Below are positions 1 through 13,228 of a stretch of DNA of 64,000 nucleotides, piece by piece. The stretch spans positions 270,415-334,414 of the forward strand of contig BDDD01000027.1 of assembly GCA_001972305.1 (NCBI GenBank). Reading direction: 5' to 3'. A program made the translations under genes and the position numbers. The notes below the pieces were generated by a model. The model saw only the letters and a list, made by a program, of their open reading frames with translations. It did not search any database and was not told the DNA's origin. This stretch comes from Cephalotus follicularis (taxonomy: Eukaryota; Streptophyta; Magnoliopsida; Oxalidales; Cephalotaceae). Position 1 is the first letter of the stretch. The number at the start of each line of letters is the position of its first letter.

Positions 1-77
1 ATGATTCATATTTTAATATTATATAAATATATATGTGTGTGCATGTATATGTATATGAGCAGCATATGTATAGATAC

Positions 78-267
78 CGAGTGATGATATTTTGGAGTGG
101 AGGTGGAGAGAGAGGCGAGAGATGGAGTAGCGGAGCTTTTTAGGGCGCGAAGAGAGCAGAGAGCTCATAACTCTACCGATTGTGACCGTTAGCATTGATT
201 CTGATTTCCATATCATCTCTTCTTCTTCTTCATCTTCTCTATGTGGCTGTTGTTGTAGGTGTTCCAT
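78..267 (-). CDS. Possible first coding exon of a gene running off the left edge
   Basis: On the minus strand an ATG at 267 opens 63 codons, rich in Glu near the start, followed by a basic segment with the motif SSLLSSRPKKLR and a Ser/Leu/His-rich stretch. A plausible GT donor lies at 77-76, giving an exon of 190 nt; the frame stays open past the donor to about position 19. The exon faces the PPR gene with about 210 bp between the two ATGs, as expected for a shared divergent promoter. The RPKKL context recalls the start of a plant armadillo/HEAT-like protein of unknown role, but I cannot name it. It could be a chance open frame; downstream exons are outside the window. Confidence 0.35.
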
Positions 268-475
268 TGAAATTTGTAATAAATTTAATAGATTAAAGCT
301 TGTTTAATCACTGTTTTAACTCAATTTAACCACAGATTGAGCATCAACTAACCCTAGAAGGACTGTAAGAGCTTTGCAGTTGGAAGTTTCACGAGAGAGT
401 GATTTTTCAGTTTTCTATTAACATTTGCCGCATGCAAAAACGCGCTACTTCATTGCCGTTTTATAATAACCACTA

Positions 476-2329
476 TTGTTTTATAATATGGATGGAGGGG
501 CAGGCAACAATAAACTTGTGGAAGTAGAAAACACAAAATTCTTAATGCTTTGGCAAGCACCATGTACCAGACAAAACCTCATAAAACAAAATTATGAACA
601 AAAGTATAGAGATATATGCAACCTCCTGTTGTCACAAACCCACTCAAGATCACTCCCAAAGGGTCTCCAGCTCCATGCCCACATCATCAAACTAGGCCTC
701 CAAGCCACCCCTAGCGTCTCACACCACCTCATCAATTTCTATACAAAGACCCAACTCCCCCTCTTTTCCCGCCAAATCTTTCACGAGACCCCACATAAGT
801 CGTCCACCACTTGGAGCTCACTCATCTCTTCTTTCGCACAGAATGAACTCCCTTGCATTGCCATTGACTACTTTCGTCGAATGCTTGGTGATCATGTCCG
901 TCCTGACGACCATATTTTCCCTTCTGCCACCAAGTCTTGCGCGATATTGGGGAGATGTGACATTGGGAAATCGGTGCATTGTCTTGTAATGAAAACTGGG
1001 TTTGGTGGCGATGTCTTTGTGGCTAGTTCGTTGGTGGATATGTACGCCAAATGCGGGGAGATTGCGATTGCGAGGAAAGTGTTCGACGAAATGCCTCATA
1101 GGAACGTGGTTTCATGGAGTGGGATGATTAGTGGGTATGCTCAGTTGGGTGAAGATGAGGAGGCTTTGAAGTTGTTCAAACAATCGCTGTATGAGGATTT
1201 GGATGTTAATGATTTCACGTTTACGAGTGTCATACGCGTTTGCGGCAACGCAACGTTGCTCGAGTTAGGGAAGCAGATACATGGGTTGTGTTTAAAAATG
1301 AGTTTTGATTCGTCCAGTTTTGTGGGTAGCTCGTTGGTTTCGTTGTACTCAAAGAGCGGAGTCATTGAGGGTGCTTATCGGGTCTTTGAGGAAATTCCAA
1401 TCAGAAACATTGGTTTGTGGAATGCAATGTTGTTTGCTTGTGCCCAACACGCTCACACAGAGAAAGCGTTCGATTTGTTTAAACTGATGGGGAATGTGGG
1501 GTTGAAACCAAATTTTATTACATTTTTGTGTGTGCTTTATGCTTGTAGCCACGCGGGGCTGGTTAAAGAAGGGCAATATTACTTTGAGTTAATGAAGGAG
1601 CACGGGATTGAGGCAGGGGCGCAGCATTATGCATCCATGGTGGACTTGCTTGGCCGTGCTGGCAAATTAAACGATGCAGTTTCCGTTATAGAGTCAATGC
1701 CTATAGAACCAACAGAGTTTGTATGGGGGGCATTGTTGACGGGGTGTCGAATTCATGGAAACACTGAATTGGCAGCATATGCAGCCGATAGAGTGTTCGA
1801 GTTGGGTCCATCAGGTTCGGGCATGTATGTGTTATTGTCTAACGCTTATGCGGCTGCCGGGAGGTGGGAGGATGCAGCCAGGGCTAGGAAGATGCTTAGG
1901 GACAGAGGGATGAAGAAGGAGACAGGCTTGAGTTGGATGGAGGAGGGAAATAGAGTTCACACATTCACTGCTGAAGATAGGTGTCATGCAAAGATGAGAG
2001 AGATATATGCGAAATTGGAGGAGTTAGGGGAGGAAATGGAGAAGGCTGGTTATGTTTGTGACACAAGTTATGTGTTGAAAGAAGTGGAGGGAGATGAGAA
2101 GCGTCAAAGGATAAGGTATCATAGTGAGAGACTAGCGATAGCTTTCGGGCTTATTACATTCCCAGCCGATAGGCCTATCAGGGTTATGAAGAACTTGAGG
2201 GTGTGTGGTGATTGTCACACAGCTATCAAGTTTATGTCCAAATGCTGTGGGAGAATAATCATAGTGAGGGATTATAACAGGTTCCATAGATTTGAGGATG
2301 GGAAGTGCTCATGTGGTGATTACTGGTGA
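476..2329 (+). CDS. MEF1: PLS-DYW pentatricopeptide repeat protein, MEF1-like mitochondrial RNA editing factor
   Basis: Single-exon gene of 617 codons. ATG at 476 gives MFYNMDGG; the ATG at 488 is an equally possible start. Residues ~45-430 carry PLS-type pentatricopeptide repeats (for example [18 protein letters not shown] and [14 protein letters not shown]). They are followed by E/E+ motifs and a DYW deaminase domain with the zinc-site HSE ([10 protein letters not shown]), the CGDCH motif and a perfect C-terminal DYW (CSCGDYW). Such proteins bind organellar RNA one base per repeat and direct C-to-U editing. The whole sequence resembles Arabidopsis MEF1 (At5g52630), which edits mitochondrial transcripts; this is from memory of that protein. 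All motifs are intact and the gene is probably functional. No clear targeting peptide can be judged by eye. Confidence 0.88.
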   Translation: MFYNMDGGAGNNKLVEVENTKFLMLWQAPCTRQNLIKQNYEQKYRDICNLLLSQTHSRSLPKGLQLHAHIIKLGLQATPSVSHHLINFYTKTQLPLFSRQIFHETPHKSSTTWSSLISSFAQNELPCIAIDYFRRMLGDHVRPDDHIFPSATKSCAILGRCDIGKSVHCLVMKTGFGGDVFVASSLVDMYAKCGEIAIARKVFDEMPHRNVVSWSGMISGYAQLGEDEEALKLFKQSLYEDLDVNDFTFTSVIRVCGNATLLELGKQIHGLCLKMSFDSSSFVGSSLVSLYSKSGVIEGAYRVFEEIPIRNIGLWNAMLFACAQHAHTEKAFDLFKLMGNVGLKPNFITFLCVLYACSHAGLVKEGQYYFELMKEHGIEAGAQHYASMVDLLGRAGKLNDAVSVIESMPIEPTEFVWGALLTGCRIHGNTELAAYAADRVFELGPSGSGMYVLLSNAYAAAGRWEDAARARKMLRDRGMKKETGLSWMEEGNRVHTFTAEDRCHAKMREIYAKLEELGEEMEKAGYVCDTSYVLKEVEGDEKRQRIRYHSERLAIAFGLITFPADRPIRVMKNLRVCGDCHTAIKFMSKCCGRIIIVRDYNRFHRFEDGKCSCGDYW

Positions 2330-3396
2330 ATCAATTCAAACACCATGTATTCAGCAAATTGTTTTCGTAATCTCAATTTGTTTTATTGCATAGTTTCCGT
2401 TCCCATCAGATTGATGCTAAAAAAATTTCCATCTAACTATAGATTATTGATAGAGTATCTTTTAGCAGCAGCATGCCACAGATATGAAAAGTTTAAGATT
2501 TGACTGCTTTAAACTGAAGCACATTACTCGTTATTTCTCGATTACAACTGTACACTAAATGCACCATCAGCTAGTGTGACAAATGAATAAAATGGGGTCA
2601 AACTTTTGTTGGCTTAAAATTCACAAGTAAAGAAGTACACGTTTCCTTCAACTAGCCGGTGAATTACCTCTCTGTTTTCACCTTAAACCGTCCGAGTTTT
2701 TTTTATTTATTAAAATGATAGAAATTTTATTAAGAATTTGGACCAACCATACATACTAATTATATATTATTTATTGTATTATTGTTGATGGGCCAATTTG
2801 ACAAGTGTCAGCTTAGGCATGCACGTGTTATACAGAGGACTCAAAAAAAAAAATCTGGGATTTTTAGTAGACAATATTTATTATTAATTTTATAATTTTG
2901 GTAGAGGTTAGATAAAAAAATTAAATCTTGTATATATATTTATTATATACAATCGACAATGATGGATTATGGCCTAACCGAGGGAGGTGTATCTGTGGTC
3001 AACCCAAAAAAAGGTTAGTTTAACATTCCAAATATATTCTTTTTTACAATGGAAACTTTAACACTTACATTTACATTAAGCAAGCTTCATTCTTTTCCAT
3101 TTTTTCGTCTTATCTTTTGAGTAGAATTTCTGGGTAGTAATTTTTTTATAAAAAGAAAATTACTGTAGGTTCTTTTCTGCTTTCTTTCCTCTTTGTCAAT
3201 TTTGTTTGTTAGAAATTTTTTTATTGTTGGCCACTTCCATAGTTGGTATTTTGGGTTATTGAAAAGTTTCCAATTTGAGGAAACTTTGTGATGATGTGGT
3301 TAATCTTTTCTGCATCCTTGTTATTAGAGATGATGTTGATGGTTTTGCTGGTCCTGTAGTTTGGCTAAGATCAATTCACTTGTGTAACGTTGTGAT
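2330..3396. other. Intergenic: PPR 3' region and MATE promoter/leader
   Basis: AT-rich sequence with no coding signal. The first few hundred bases should hold the PPR 3' UTR; the last few hundred should hold the promoter and 5' leader of the MATE gene. An ACGTG core (GCACGTGTTA, about 2821-2830) is a possible bZIP/bHLH site. No repeat family recognised. Confidence 0.5.
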
Positions 3397-6300
3397 ATGG
3401 CCGCAGATGCTGTTTCCAATTTGTGGAGGATAATGAATAGGATGCCTTTCTTTTTGTTATTCAAGGATACAAGGTACTAGATTGTTTGGATGTCTTCTAC
3501 GTTTGAATTGATTCTCAAAAGCATTTTGAAGGTTTTTTTGGCTTGCTGGTTCTGTTGTAGTTGTATTTCTTAGCTTGCTCTTTTTTTTTTTTTTCTAAAA
3601 TGTTGATTTGTTAGTTCTTGCGTTTTATGGATTGATATCACTAGTTTAGTTTCAAACTGATGTGAATTTCATCACTCTAGTTAATAAAATTCTTAATGTT
3701 TGCCTGTCTGTAGTTTTTTTCATTATGATTTTGACACTAATTCATAACCTTAGCTCTAATGTTTTATTTCTATAAGGAAATAACTATTTATTCACGGTAA
3801 TCAACAGTTATGTAATTTGGACTTTTTGTAATGATATGGCCAGGAATGTTTTAAAGAAGGATGAGCTTGGCCTGGAAATAGCACAGATTGCGCTTCCCGC
3901 AGCATTGGCTTTGACAGCAGACCCTATTGCGTCTCTAATTGACACAGCATTCATCGGTCACATAGGTTTGTGTAACATGATATATTTTACTTGATTGAAT
4001 TCTGTGTTCATCTATGGAATAGGATGTTCTTTATACTTTGTGCATTTTAATTAAGGATCATAAGGATGTTGTGATAAACATGTAATTTTGGACTTGACTT
4101 TATAACTTCTGTAGGTCCTGTGGAGCTTGCTGCTGTAGGAGTTTCTATTGCTGTTTTTAATCAAATATCAAGAATCGCAATATTCCCACTTGTCAGTGTC
4201 ACAACTTCTTTTGTTGCTGAGGAAGATACTACTGGTACACCTGCTATTGAATTAGAGGAGAATGAAAATCTTGTGTCGCAATTGGAAGAGCTTCTGCCTA
4301 AAGTTGGTATGCTCTCTGCATCATTTCTCCATCCATTTTGTTGAGATGCTACAGTAATTTTGTCGATAAGCTGCTTTCCTACATAAATCTCAAATTACAT
4401 CGACTAGTACTAATTTTTTCATGGAGTTTCCTACATAGGGCAGTCACTTACTAACATGTTTTCGCTTTGTAAAATTTCGGTGACCAGAGTCTACTTACAA
4501 GTCATCATCCTTAAGCTTCAATAAAACAAGGACTAAGTTTGAGCATGAGAAGAGGCATATTCCGTCAGCTTGTTCAGCTTTGATTATCGGTAGTGTGCTT
4601 GGGCTCATCCAAACTCTATTCCTCATTTTGGCTGCTAAACCTATTTTAAACTACATGGGTGTAAATTCTGTAAGTAATCTTCTATTCTTAGCCACTTAAA
4701 GTTGGGGGATCGTTTCTCACTTATAATGCGTTTCCTAATCCAAATTTGGTGATGCCTTGAGGCCTATAAATGTAAAAGAAGTTTTGTCTAACAGAACATT
4801 TGCATTACAATTGGTCATATTGTTGGCAAGCTTGAGCTTCTATTTTGTTTAACTGCTAGTTTATTATTTCTGCTTATTTGATAGAATTATTCCTAATTAT
4901 GAAGAAGAAGATACATTACTAAAATCTCAGAAATTACACATGCATCATAATAATGGAACTAGTATATAACAGTAAAACAAGAACACGATGTTATTTAGAG
5001 TCCTGCCTTCTACGATTGTACTGAACTAATTACAAAAGAGAGTGATCACAAAGCGGATTCTAGAATATGACTGAAAATATCGATATTCCTTCATGACGTG
5101 GAACTCAATAAAACATGAAATGAAATCCCTGCAATAGAAATTCAACATACTATGAGATATATACTTAATCATTAAATAAAAAGTACCTGTATATTGTTAA
5201 AGAATATTTAGGTTCTAAATGTTGATACCATTGATTAACTTGGATTGTAACAACTACTTTGGATCTCTCGCATTACTGTTCTCAAGAAAATTTTAAGCTT
5301 ATATAAAGCAACTGAATTCTTAGGCCCTGATATTATTTTCCATATTTTAGTCTATGATATCATTTGTTGTAACCAGGGAGACCTACACAAGGAAGAATTT
5401 GATATATAAAATTAGGCATCATCTTAACCCAAAAGCTTAAGCTATAAGGTTGTGTACCAAATAATATATATAAATCTTTCACTCTTTTCATTCTTATTCA
5501 ATGTAGTACTCAGCCCTCATACATGAACATTAACAATCTCCCTTTTATGTGTGATCCTCCGTGCACATCAATATCATTTCTCCTCCCTCCCCTTTGCACC
5601 AGAGTGTCCACAAGCCAAGAGATAAAAGCGCACTTTTCACGCCAAACTCAACAATATCCCTTTTCCTTGCATTGGAGTGTTTGCAAACTAAGAACTAACT
5701 GCTCTACTTCTCGTGAACACTAAACCATGGGAGTATTAATCTCTCTTGTTGCACCATGCGTTTGGCACTCATAATCAAAACCTTAGCTCCGATACTATGA
5801 TAGAGTATCATCCATCTTAAAAGTTTAAGCTGATAGAAAGTTGCTAACAATATATATAAATATCTACCTATTTTGATACAAATTATATCACAGAAGTTGG
5901 ATCATCTGTTCTAGATTCATTTATTTAGATGTTTTAACTAATGCAAATATTTTTTTCACAAGAGTCAACCTCGCTGGAATGGGATGTATTGTTATTGTTT
6001 ATCAACAATGTGCTGTTGTAATTGTTCTAGTGGAAGTTTCTTTGTTTTGTATTTTATTTTTGTTGTGGTGATTGCATCAATGTGAATTTTCCTCTTGAGT
6101 TTGAAATATTGTTGCATCAATGTGAATTTTCCTTTTGAGTTTGAAATATTGTTTCTCTTGGTGCCAAAAATATGAACATTTGATCCCTAAACCCAACAAC
6201 TTTGGTTTTTAATTTCAATTTTCCCTACCACCCGATTATTCCAACTCTCAGATTACTAAGCTTTATATATTCTTGGTAAGTATTACTATTAGCCTTAAAA

Positions 6301-9300
6301 ACTAGTATTCATGTGAATTTTCACAGTAGGGTATTTGTATTTGAAGGATTCTCCAATGCTAAACCCAGCACAACGGTACTTGACGTTAAGGTCACTTGGT
6401 GCTCCTGCGGTTCTTTTGTCTTTGGCAATGCAAGGGATCTTTCGAGGATTTAAGGACACCAAAACTCCTTTATATGCTATCAGTAAGCTAAGCTTTCTGT
6501 CTTGGATCCTTTGCATTTTTGTGTTGAGTTTGATGAGCCAGTAGGGAATTGAACCCTATTTATGGATGTACAAAGGGACGGCCCCTGGAAAGAAAGTCAT
6601 TCTGTTGTACTCATTTGAGATCATTACATACTTTCCATGTTACTTGAAATATGTTTAGCACTCAAGAGATAATTTTATTGGTTTCTGTCATAATGTTGTC
6701 TTTAGTTTTTCACGGTTTTCCATTGCAATGACTCTGTTGTAAGGGATTGAGTTGTGCCTTTAGATGTCAAGGGATAAACTGTGAAATCATTCATCTCCGA
6801 GAGATGGCAGATCAATGGAAAACATTTTAATTAGTTGCATGGTTAACTTGACCTTTCAAAATGCATATGAAGATAAAAAAATCTGTAGTGGATGCTGCAA
6901 TCTAGGTCCATCATGATTCTATCTTTTATCCTCAAGTTAGAACTCACCACTTTAATTCCCAAATTTGCATCCTCCAATTTTTCAGTCCTTCCTTGAGGCC
7001 TTGGAAATCTTGGATGTTTAAAACATAATTTTCTCATTGTGTTACTACATTATGTCAGTATCCTTTCAGGAACAGAGGTAATGATTATTTGATATCCAAA
7101 TTGTGAAGGAGATGTATCCCCTGTAGATTAGATGATTCCCTCTCAGATTATTAATTATTATACTTTTTATCATTTCATTTACTGTTCCTCGGTCTACACT
7201 GCTTAGGTGGGTAAATAATGATTCCTGGTGTTTGATGTTTTCTTTTAATGTACCTGTCAAAACTCTGTTAGCAATTCTTTATATCTTCCCTTTTGTACTT
7301 CGCCATTGCAGGTTAATCTATCATTTCTTATCCAATTGTTTACTGGCTCTTGTAGTTGTAGGGGATGTAGCAAACATTGTTTTAGACCCAATATTTATAT
7401 TCGTACTCCGTCTAGGTGTTAGTGGAGCAGCCATTGCGCACGTTATTTCTCAGTAAGTTCTATGTTTTTGCTGATAATTTTATCTTGTATGAGTTTCTAA
7501 CTCTGCTTGATCCCTTAACATTCATTTATCTTAATTCTTCACCAAGGCTTACCATTTGTAAGTGTATGGTTCTTGTAGGTACTTAATTTCCATGATCCTC
7601 ATGTGGAAGTTGATTAAACAAGTTGATCTGATACCTCCAAGCATTAAAGATTTACGCTTTGAGCGTTTTCTTAAAAATGGTGAGTGTATTTTTTTTACCC
7701 TCTGAATTTTTTCCAGGTAATATCTATCAAGTCATATGAGGAATCCTTTTTACTGTTCTTAGAGACCAAGTCTTTGCGATAGTAAATGATATGTTTTGGT
7801 TTTGTTTGCTCGTAATTGCAATCATAGATCATTGCAACTTGGGAACAAAAACTTGAAAGGATTTACTGGAGGAGTATCTCTAGGAATCTAAATGCCATGT
7901 TTTTTAATTGAATCACACACTCTACTTTGCATGTAATATTAACTCTCTATCTGTGGAACATGAATTTGGTACAAAATATAAAAGGTAGGCTTTACAACAC
8001 ATGCCAGAATATTATTCATGCTGATTAATTCTTCTTTTGTCTCGGATACTAAATCACCTATCTTCCATAATAAGATATTTGTTTCTCTCTTTCCCATGTA
8101 TACAGTTATTTCTTATAGATTTTTTTTTTTTTTTTTTTAAAGATGATACTTTATCTGCTCTGATATGTGTCACTACTTGAACTCAGGATTTATGCTTTTG
8201 CTGAGGGTGATAGCTGTCACATTCTGTGTGACTCTGGCAGCATCATTGGCTGCAAGGCGGGGATCAACATCAATGGCTGCATTCCAGATATGCTTGCAGA
8301 TTTGGCTGGCAACCTCTTTGCTGGCTGATGGACTGGCTGTTGCTGGACAGGTAAGGAATGACATGTTATGTTCTGTGTCATTTATTTTAATTGTCTCTAG
8401 CCCTATTTCTATCAAATTCTTGTCAAGTTTTCAATTTCAAACTCTCTAGGACTAATAAATTTGACTCTTTTCAGGCAATCCTTGCAGGTGCATTTGCAAA
8501 GAAGGATTATGGCAAGGCCACAGCCACTGCTTCCCGAGTATTGCAGGTGAGCCAATTTTTCACATAATCATTTCTGAGTTTCCTTTTCATGTTCTAAATT
8601 ACTTATGCTTTTATGATGCAGCTTAGTTTGGTCTTGGGGCTGGTGCTCTCTGTTGTCCTTGCACTTGTATTACAGCTTGCTAGCAGATTATTCACAAATG
8701 ACATAAATGTTTTGCAACTCATTGGTGTGGGCATTCCGGTACCTCTCTGTCTCCATAAGTACAAGGAATACTATTATTTTCTGTTCACTGAATTTCTGGA
8801 TCATTTTAGAAACTAGAATTTTCATTTTTGGCTGATCAGTTTGTTGCAGTGACTCAACCTATTAATGCACTGGCCTTTGTTTTTGATGGAATCAACTATG
8901 GAGCTTCTGATTTTGCTTATTCTGCCTTTTCAATGGTAATTCCAAAAGCCCTTGTCTGGTACCTTTATTCATGAGTTTCTCATAATCCTGTTTTATGTAC
9001 AAATCTGCATGTTGAACTCTCTTCCCATAACTTCATTTCTGCCCCTTTTTGAGCCCTTTTTTTCCTTCCAGGTTTTAGTGGCAATAGTGAGCATCGTGAT
9101 CTTATTTATACTATCCTCAAGTTATGGTTTCATTGGAATCTGGGTTGCTTTATCCATTTATATGAGTTTGCGGGCTGTAGCTGGCCTTTTGAGGTAATTT
9201 CTTGCTGTTACATTTTCTCACAGTTCCAAGAAAAATCTTTCTTTGTGTGTCTGTGTGTGCTTCTCCCCCCGGAATGGAAAAAGAGAGATTTATTTATCTC

Positions 9301-9450
9301 GTTTATCAAAGAAATGGCATGATGACTAATGTTTTTAACAAGGATTGTCTTGGCCGTAATCAGAACATCTCGAACTTCCTCTAACATGTATGCATCTACA
9401 TATGCAGGATAGGGACTGGAACGGGACCTTGGAGCTTTCTTAGGGGATGA
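3397..9450 (+). CDS. DTX42: MATE efflux transporter, DTX42/FRD3 citrate-transporter subfamily
   Basis: Thirteen exons join to 506 aa with no stop: 3397-3473, 3844-3965, 4115-4306, 4488-4669, 6347-6482, 7356-7452, 7579-7679, 8187-8350, 8475-8546, 8622-8738, 8840-8935, 9072-9193, 9408-9450. All introns are GT-AG and the summed length (1521 nt) is divisible by three. Family landmarks are DELGLEIAQIALPAALAL at the N-terminus, DPIASLIDTAFIGHIGPVEL, the Glu-rich cytoplasmic loop encoded by exons 3-4, IPSACSALIIG, FRGFKDTKTPLYA, GSTSMAAFQICLQ and the C-terminal IGTGTGPWSFLRG. MATE proteins of this subgroup (Arabidopsis DTX42/AtMATE and FRD3) export citrate, for aluminium tolerance or iron movement in xylem. 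That role is inferred from subfamily resemblance. FRD3 and DTX42 are close paralogues, so the exact orthologue is less sure than the family. Confidence 0.9.
4670..6346 (+). other. Long intron 4 of the MATE gene
   Basis: This intron is about 1.7 kb, longer than any other in the gene, and very AT-rich. It contains no coding sequence that I can support; an open frame at 5523-5723 has no family signal. It carries a 40-bp tandem duplication (listed separately). Insertion of an old non-autonomous element may explain its length, but I see no terminal repeats. Confidence 0.55.
6074..6153. repeat. 40-bp tandem duplication in MATE intron 4
   Basis: Two adjacent copies, starting at 6074 and 6114, share GCATCAATGTGAATTTTCC and the following GAGTTTGAAATATTG. 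They differ at about one base (CTC versus TTT context). The near-identity points to a recent local duplication. Confidence 0.85.
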
Positions 9451-9561
9451 TAGCTGAGTTTTCAATAATTCAAATTGCCGTTAGTTTTTTATACAAATGA
9501 AATTCTTCTTCTGGTATAAGGTGGGGGAAATGACAAACTTTTTGGCATCATTGTTTCCCTT

Positions 9562-9674
9562 TACATGCATAATGTGTTATACATATACATATCATCTTGT
9601 AATATGTTATTAACTCATACATGCATAATGTGTTGTAGATTTATGTATCATCTTGTAATATGTTATTAACTCAA
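9562..9674. repeat. 56-bp tandem duplication downstream of the MATE gene
   Basis: Two adjacent copies start at 9562 and 9618. Both contain TACATGCATAATGTGTT and, further on, ATCATCTTGTAATATGTTAT. They lie about 110-220 bp after the MATE stop, probably in or next to its 3' UTR, so the polyadenylation signals are duplicated with them. Confidence 0.8.
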
Positions 9675-12600
9675 ATTTGAAAAAGATCATCTATTTATTC
9701 TCTCAAAATATTGTTGTATCGGCTGGCTTAACCGCGGTTTTTTTGTTATATCTGATCTTAGAGATTTAGCAGTGTATTTTCTCATGCTTTCTATGGTGTT
9801 TCACATAGTATGATTACTCTAGATGTATTATCAATAGCATATGTAATTGGCATGTCCATACAATAGAACTTTGCATTAAAGATGTCTAATTATAATTCAT
9901 GGTATAACCTCCATTGTTTAATTTAGTTTATTAAGTCATAAAGAACCTCATAAATTTTGAAGAGCGGGAAAGTTCTTCTCCTCTTACCCTATGTTCAAAA
10001 TTTTCTCTTTAGTCCAATTGTGAACAAATCAGTCCATAAATCATTAGTTTAATAAATCATTATATTGTCGTTACTAAAACACTATAAAAAATAATTCAAA
10101 CATCAATATCAACGTTTAATATTTCAAATTAACTAATAGTGATGTTTTTAGACTTAAATTTTATCAAAAATAAAAGAGATAACATATAGATTGATTTGTA
10201 AATTATTTTAGATTAAAATAAAATTAATCACGGTTATTTTTGTAAACGGGGTTATATATAGGTTGATCAAATCTGGATGTCCAAAATATAATTAACTCTT
10301 ATTTTAGTAAGGCTAAAAATTTCAACACTTTAACAAATATTGTTTTTGAATTAATGTGTTGTATACATTCATTCATGACCTATATTTGAGCTCACCTACC
10401 CGATTTAATAAAAATAATAAGGTATTTAGTACCAGTCAATATCTTTTGTTTAGCATGCACACATACATGTATAAGATGGGATGTTACGTCAAAAAGTAGA
10501 TATCCATTACCATTATTCAAAACAGAAATCAATAGAAGTGTTGTGCTTATGGAACTAGTTTGGTTACCAAAGCCTCGTCTCTCAAAGCTCATAAGTGGTA
10601 TGTTTAATTAGTGATTAGTTACAACTTATCATAACTAACAACACACCAATCTTAAACCCACCTTTGTTGTAAAAATTCAAATTCCATTTATTTGACTCTA
10701 TATATATTAAAAATTCTTCTATGTAGCGGGAGTATTGTCTTTTTATCTCACTGACATGATTGGCAACAAAGAACAATATCCTGTTATATGGAATATTTAC
10801 CCAATTATATATATACAAAAAAGGTTTTCATGTTCTACATTATTATTATTATTATTGATGAAATATGATCTTGAGACGAAACATATATAATGAGAATTGA
10901 ACCTTCAATATATTCAAAACTATCAGTTCACATACTATACAGATAGCAGTAAGCATGTATTACATGTTACATGTATAGCAACACCCTACACAACTACCAC
11001 AATTAATATTAATAAACAGCATTTTGATCTACATAGCATTTATAGCAACATTTATGTCCAGCCACAAGATTTTTGACTTGATTAAGGAGTTTCCAACCAA
11101 ATAGCATACCTATTCTTGCAAAATGATGAGTGAAGGGACAGTAGGTGACTAGCAAGATACTATGTAACACTAAACCCAACCAAACCAACCCACTTAACAA
11201 CTAAACCTACACTTCTCAAAACAGAACTTATTAGGTATATTAGTTCATTTGCCAATATAATTAGATTGACATTCCTTTCACGACCACACTAATTCTTCAC
11301 TACGATAAATTTGAGTACTGACAGCATCCAATATCAGAATTTTTCCGTTTATAGGAGCATTTTGGTCACTTTGCTATAAAAAGAAAGCTTTTTTTAAAAA
11401 GAGCAGCTTTCATTCACTGCCATGTCATTCTTTTGTTGAGCTAATTTTTATCTTTCCCTCTTTGATGGCCCCCCTCCCTCTATATATATATCCACTTCGT
11501 ACTCATATCTTCACACTTTTTCATGTTTAATTTTTTTATAATATCTTATAAGTATATTGCTCAAATCCAACCGTTATATTTTATAATCTATCTATACAGA
11601 TCATTCATACCAATTTTTAAATCAATCAAACATTTCTAATTATTTCATTTGTATATACACATCAAATTTAATCATTTTATAATTTACTCGTTAAATAATC
11701 ATCTGTACATTAATCATTCTATAATTTACTCATTAAATCATTAACGAATAACATATTGAATAAAATATCTATAAATATTTAATTGATTTAAAAACTGATA
11801 TTAATGATCTATACAGATATATTATCAAATCTAAAAATTGAGTTTGAATAATATAATCATTAAAACATGATAAAAAAATAAATATAAAAGAATATACAAA
11901 GAATGAATACGAAAAAGGTATGTTTCAACAATGGTTTTGTTATTGAGATTCATAAAAGGGTAGTAGATAACAAGGCATTTATAATAATTATTAAAAAACA
12001 AGGTTTCAATATTTTTGTGTCTAAACATTGAGATATACAACTTTCACACGTCGAAGAAACAAATTTGTAAGTTTCAACTTTGTGATGACTGCAAAGATAA
12101 CGAAAATGGATCAAAATTAATGAGATCTTAATTTTAACCACCTACGTAGCTGATAGTAGAATTACCCTATTTTAACATACCCGACAAAATGAACCGAAAT
12201 CGCCATATGGTATGATCTTTCAACGACTAAACCGAGCAAAAATTGACATATTGTGGAATTCCACACATGCTAAATCAATGTAACCAAACAATTCTTGTAG
12301 GGTCAATTTTGTCTTATAAATCCTAAAGAAGCTGTCAGATTTATGTCACGTTTTGAAGAGCAAAAGTTTGTATCAATAAACAAAACTGTCACTCACGTGA
12401 AGATTTATAGTTATTTTGCATCATGGAGAATATAATCACCAACCCACATTACTAGCATTTAAAAACAAGTGTACCTAATAGTTTCATAGATACTTCCTAT
12501 GATAAATAATCACTAGCTGGGACTTGGAATCCATCACACACATTCTCATTCAATACAAAAGAATCTACTAGTCAAGACTAAGAATAAGAAAGAGCATAAC

Positions 12601-13066
12601 ATACAAATAAAATTAGAACTAAAATTAAAAAAATATGAGGTATAGCTGAATGTTACATCATCATCATCTTAGATTCATAGGTACCATTACCACAATCTGT
12701 TCCCTATTATCTCCCACATTTACTGTCAAGTGACAACAAAGACAATTTATTGATTCCAAGTTAGAAAGCAAGATGTCTTTGTTTCCCACTTCCAAAAAAA
12801 TGGACCAACCATTCAAGAAGAACTTAATGGCCTTCATTTAATCCCCCAAAGGTGCTATGAATAATATAACAGAAAAATGATATGGCAAACATATGATTTT
12901 TCAGTTCCATAGTAATCTAACATGTTACTCATGACATAAAGGGTAAAAACTGACAATAATATGAGATCTAAAAATATGGGAATAGTAAAACACCTAGCCT
13001 GGGCTTAACTTTGAAATGAACCCCAAGAGGTTGCTCTCATCCTTTTAAATTCTCTGGTAATAATGA
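9675..13066. other. Intergenic, 3.4 kb between convergent MATE and OXS2-like genes
   Basis: AT-rich sequence with no coding frame I can support. Around 11660-11745 a short unit (TTTACTCGTTAAAT and TTTACTCATTAAAT) occurs twice. Repeated hexamers give the region an aged, repeat-derived look, but no transposon termini are evident. Confidence 0.5.
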
Positions 13067-13228
13067 ATGGTGAAAATAATTTCCTTACATTCTCCTCCCT
13101 TGCCTTTCTCTTTGTTACTGTTTAACTTCCTTCCACAATTGCCACCAAGAAAATCCCAAAAAACATGTTATTTATCAAAACGTTTTATGTTTCTGTTCAC
13201 TATCTCGAGGGCCTCAGTAAAAATGGTT

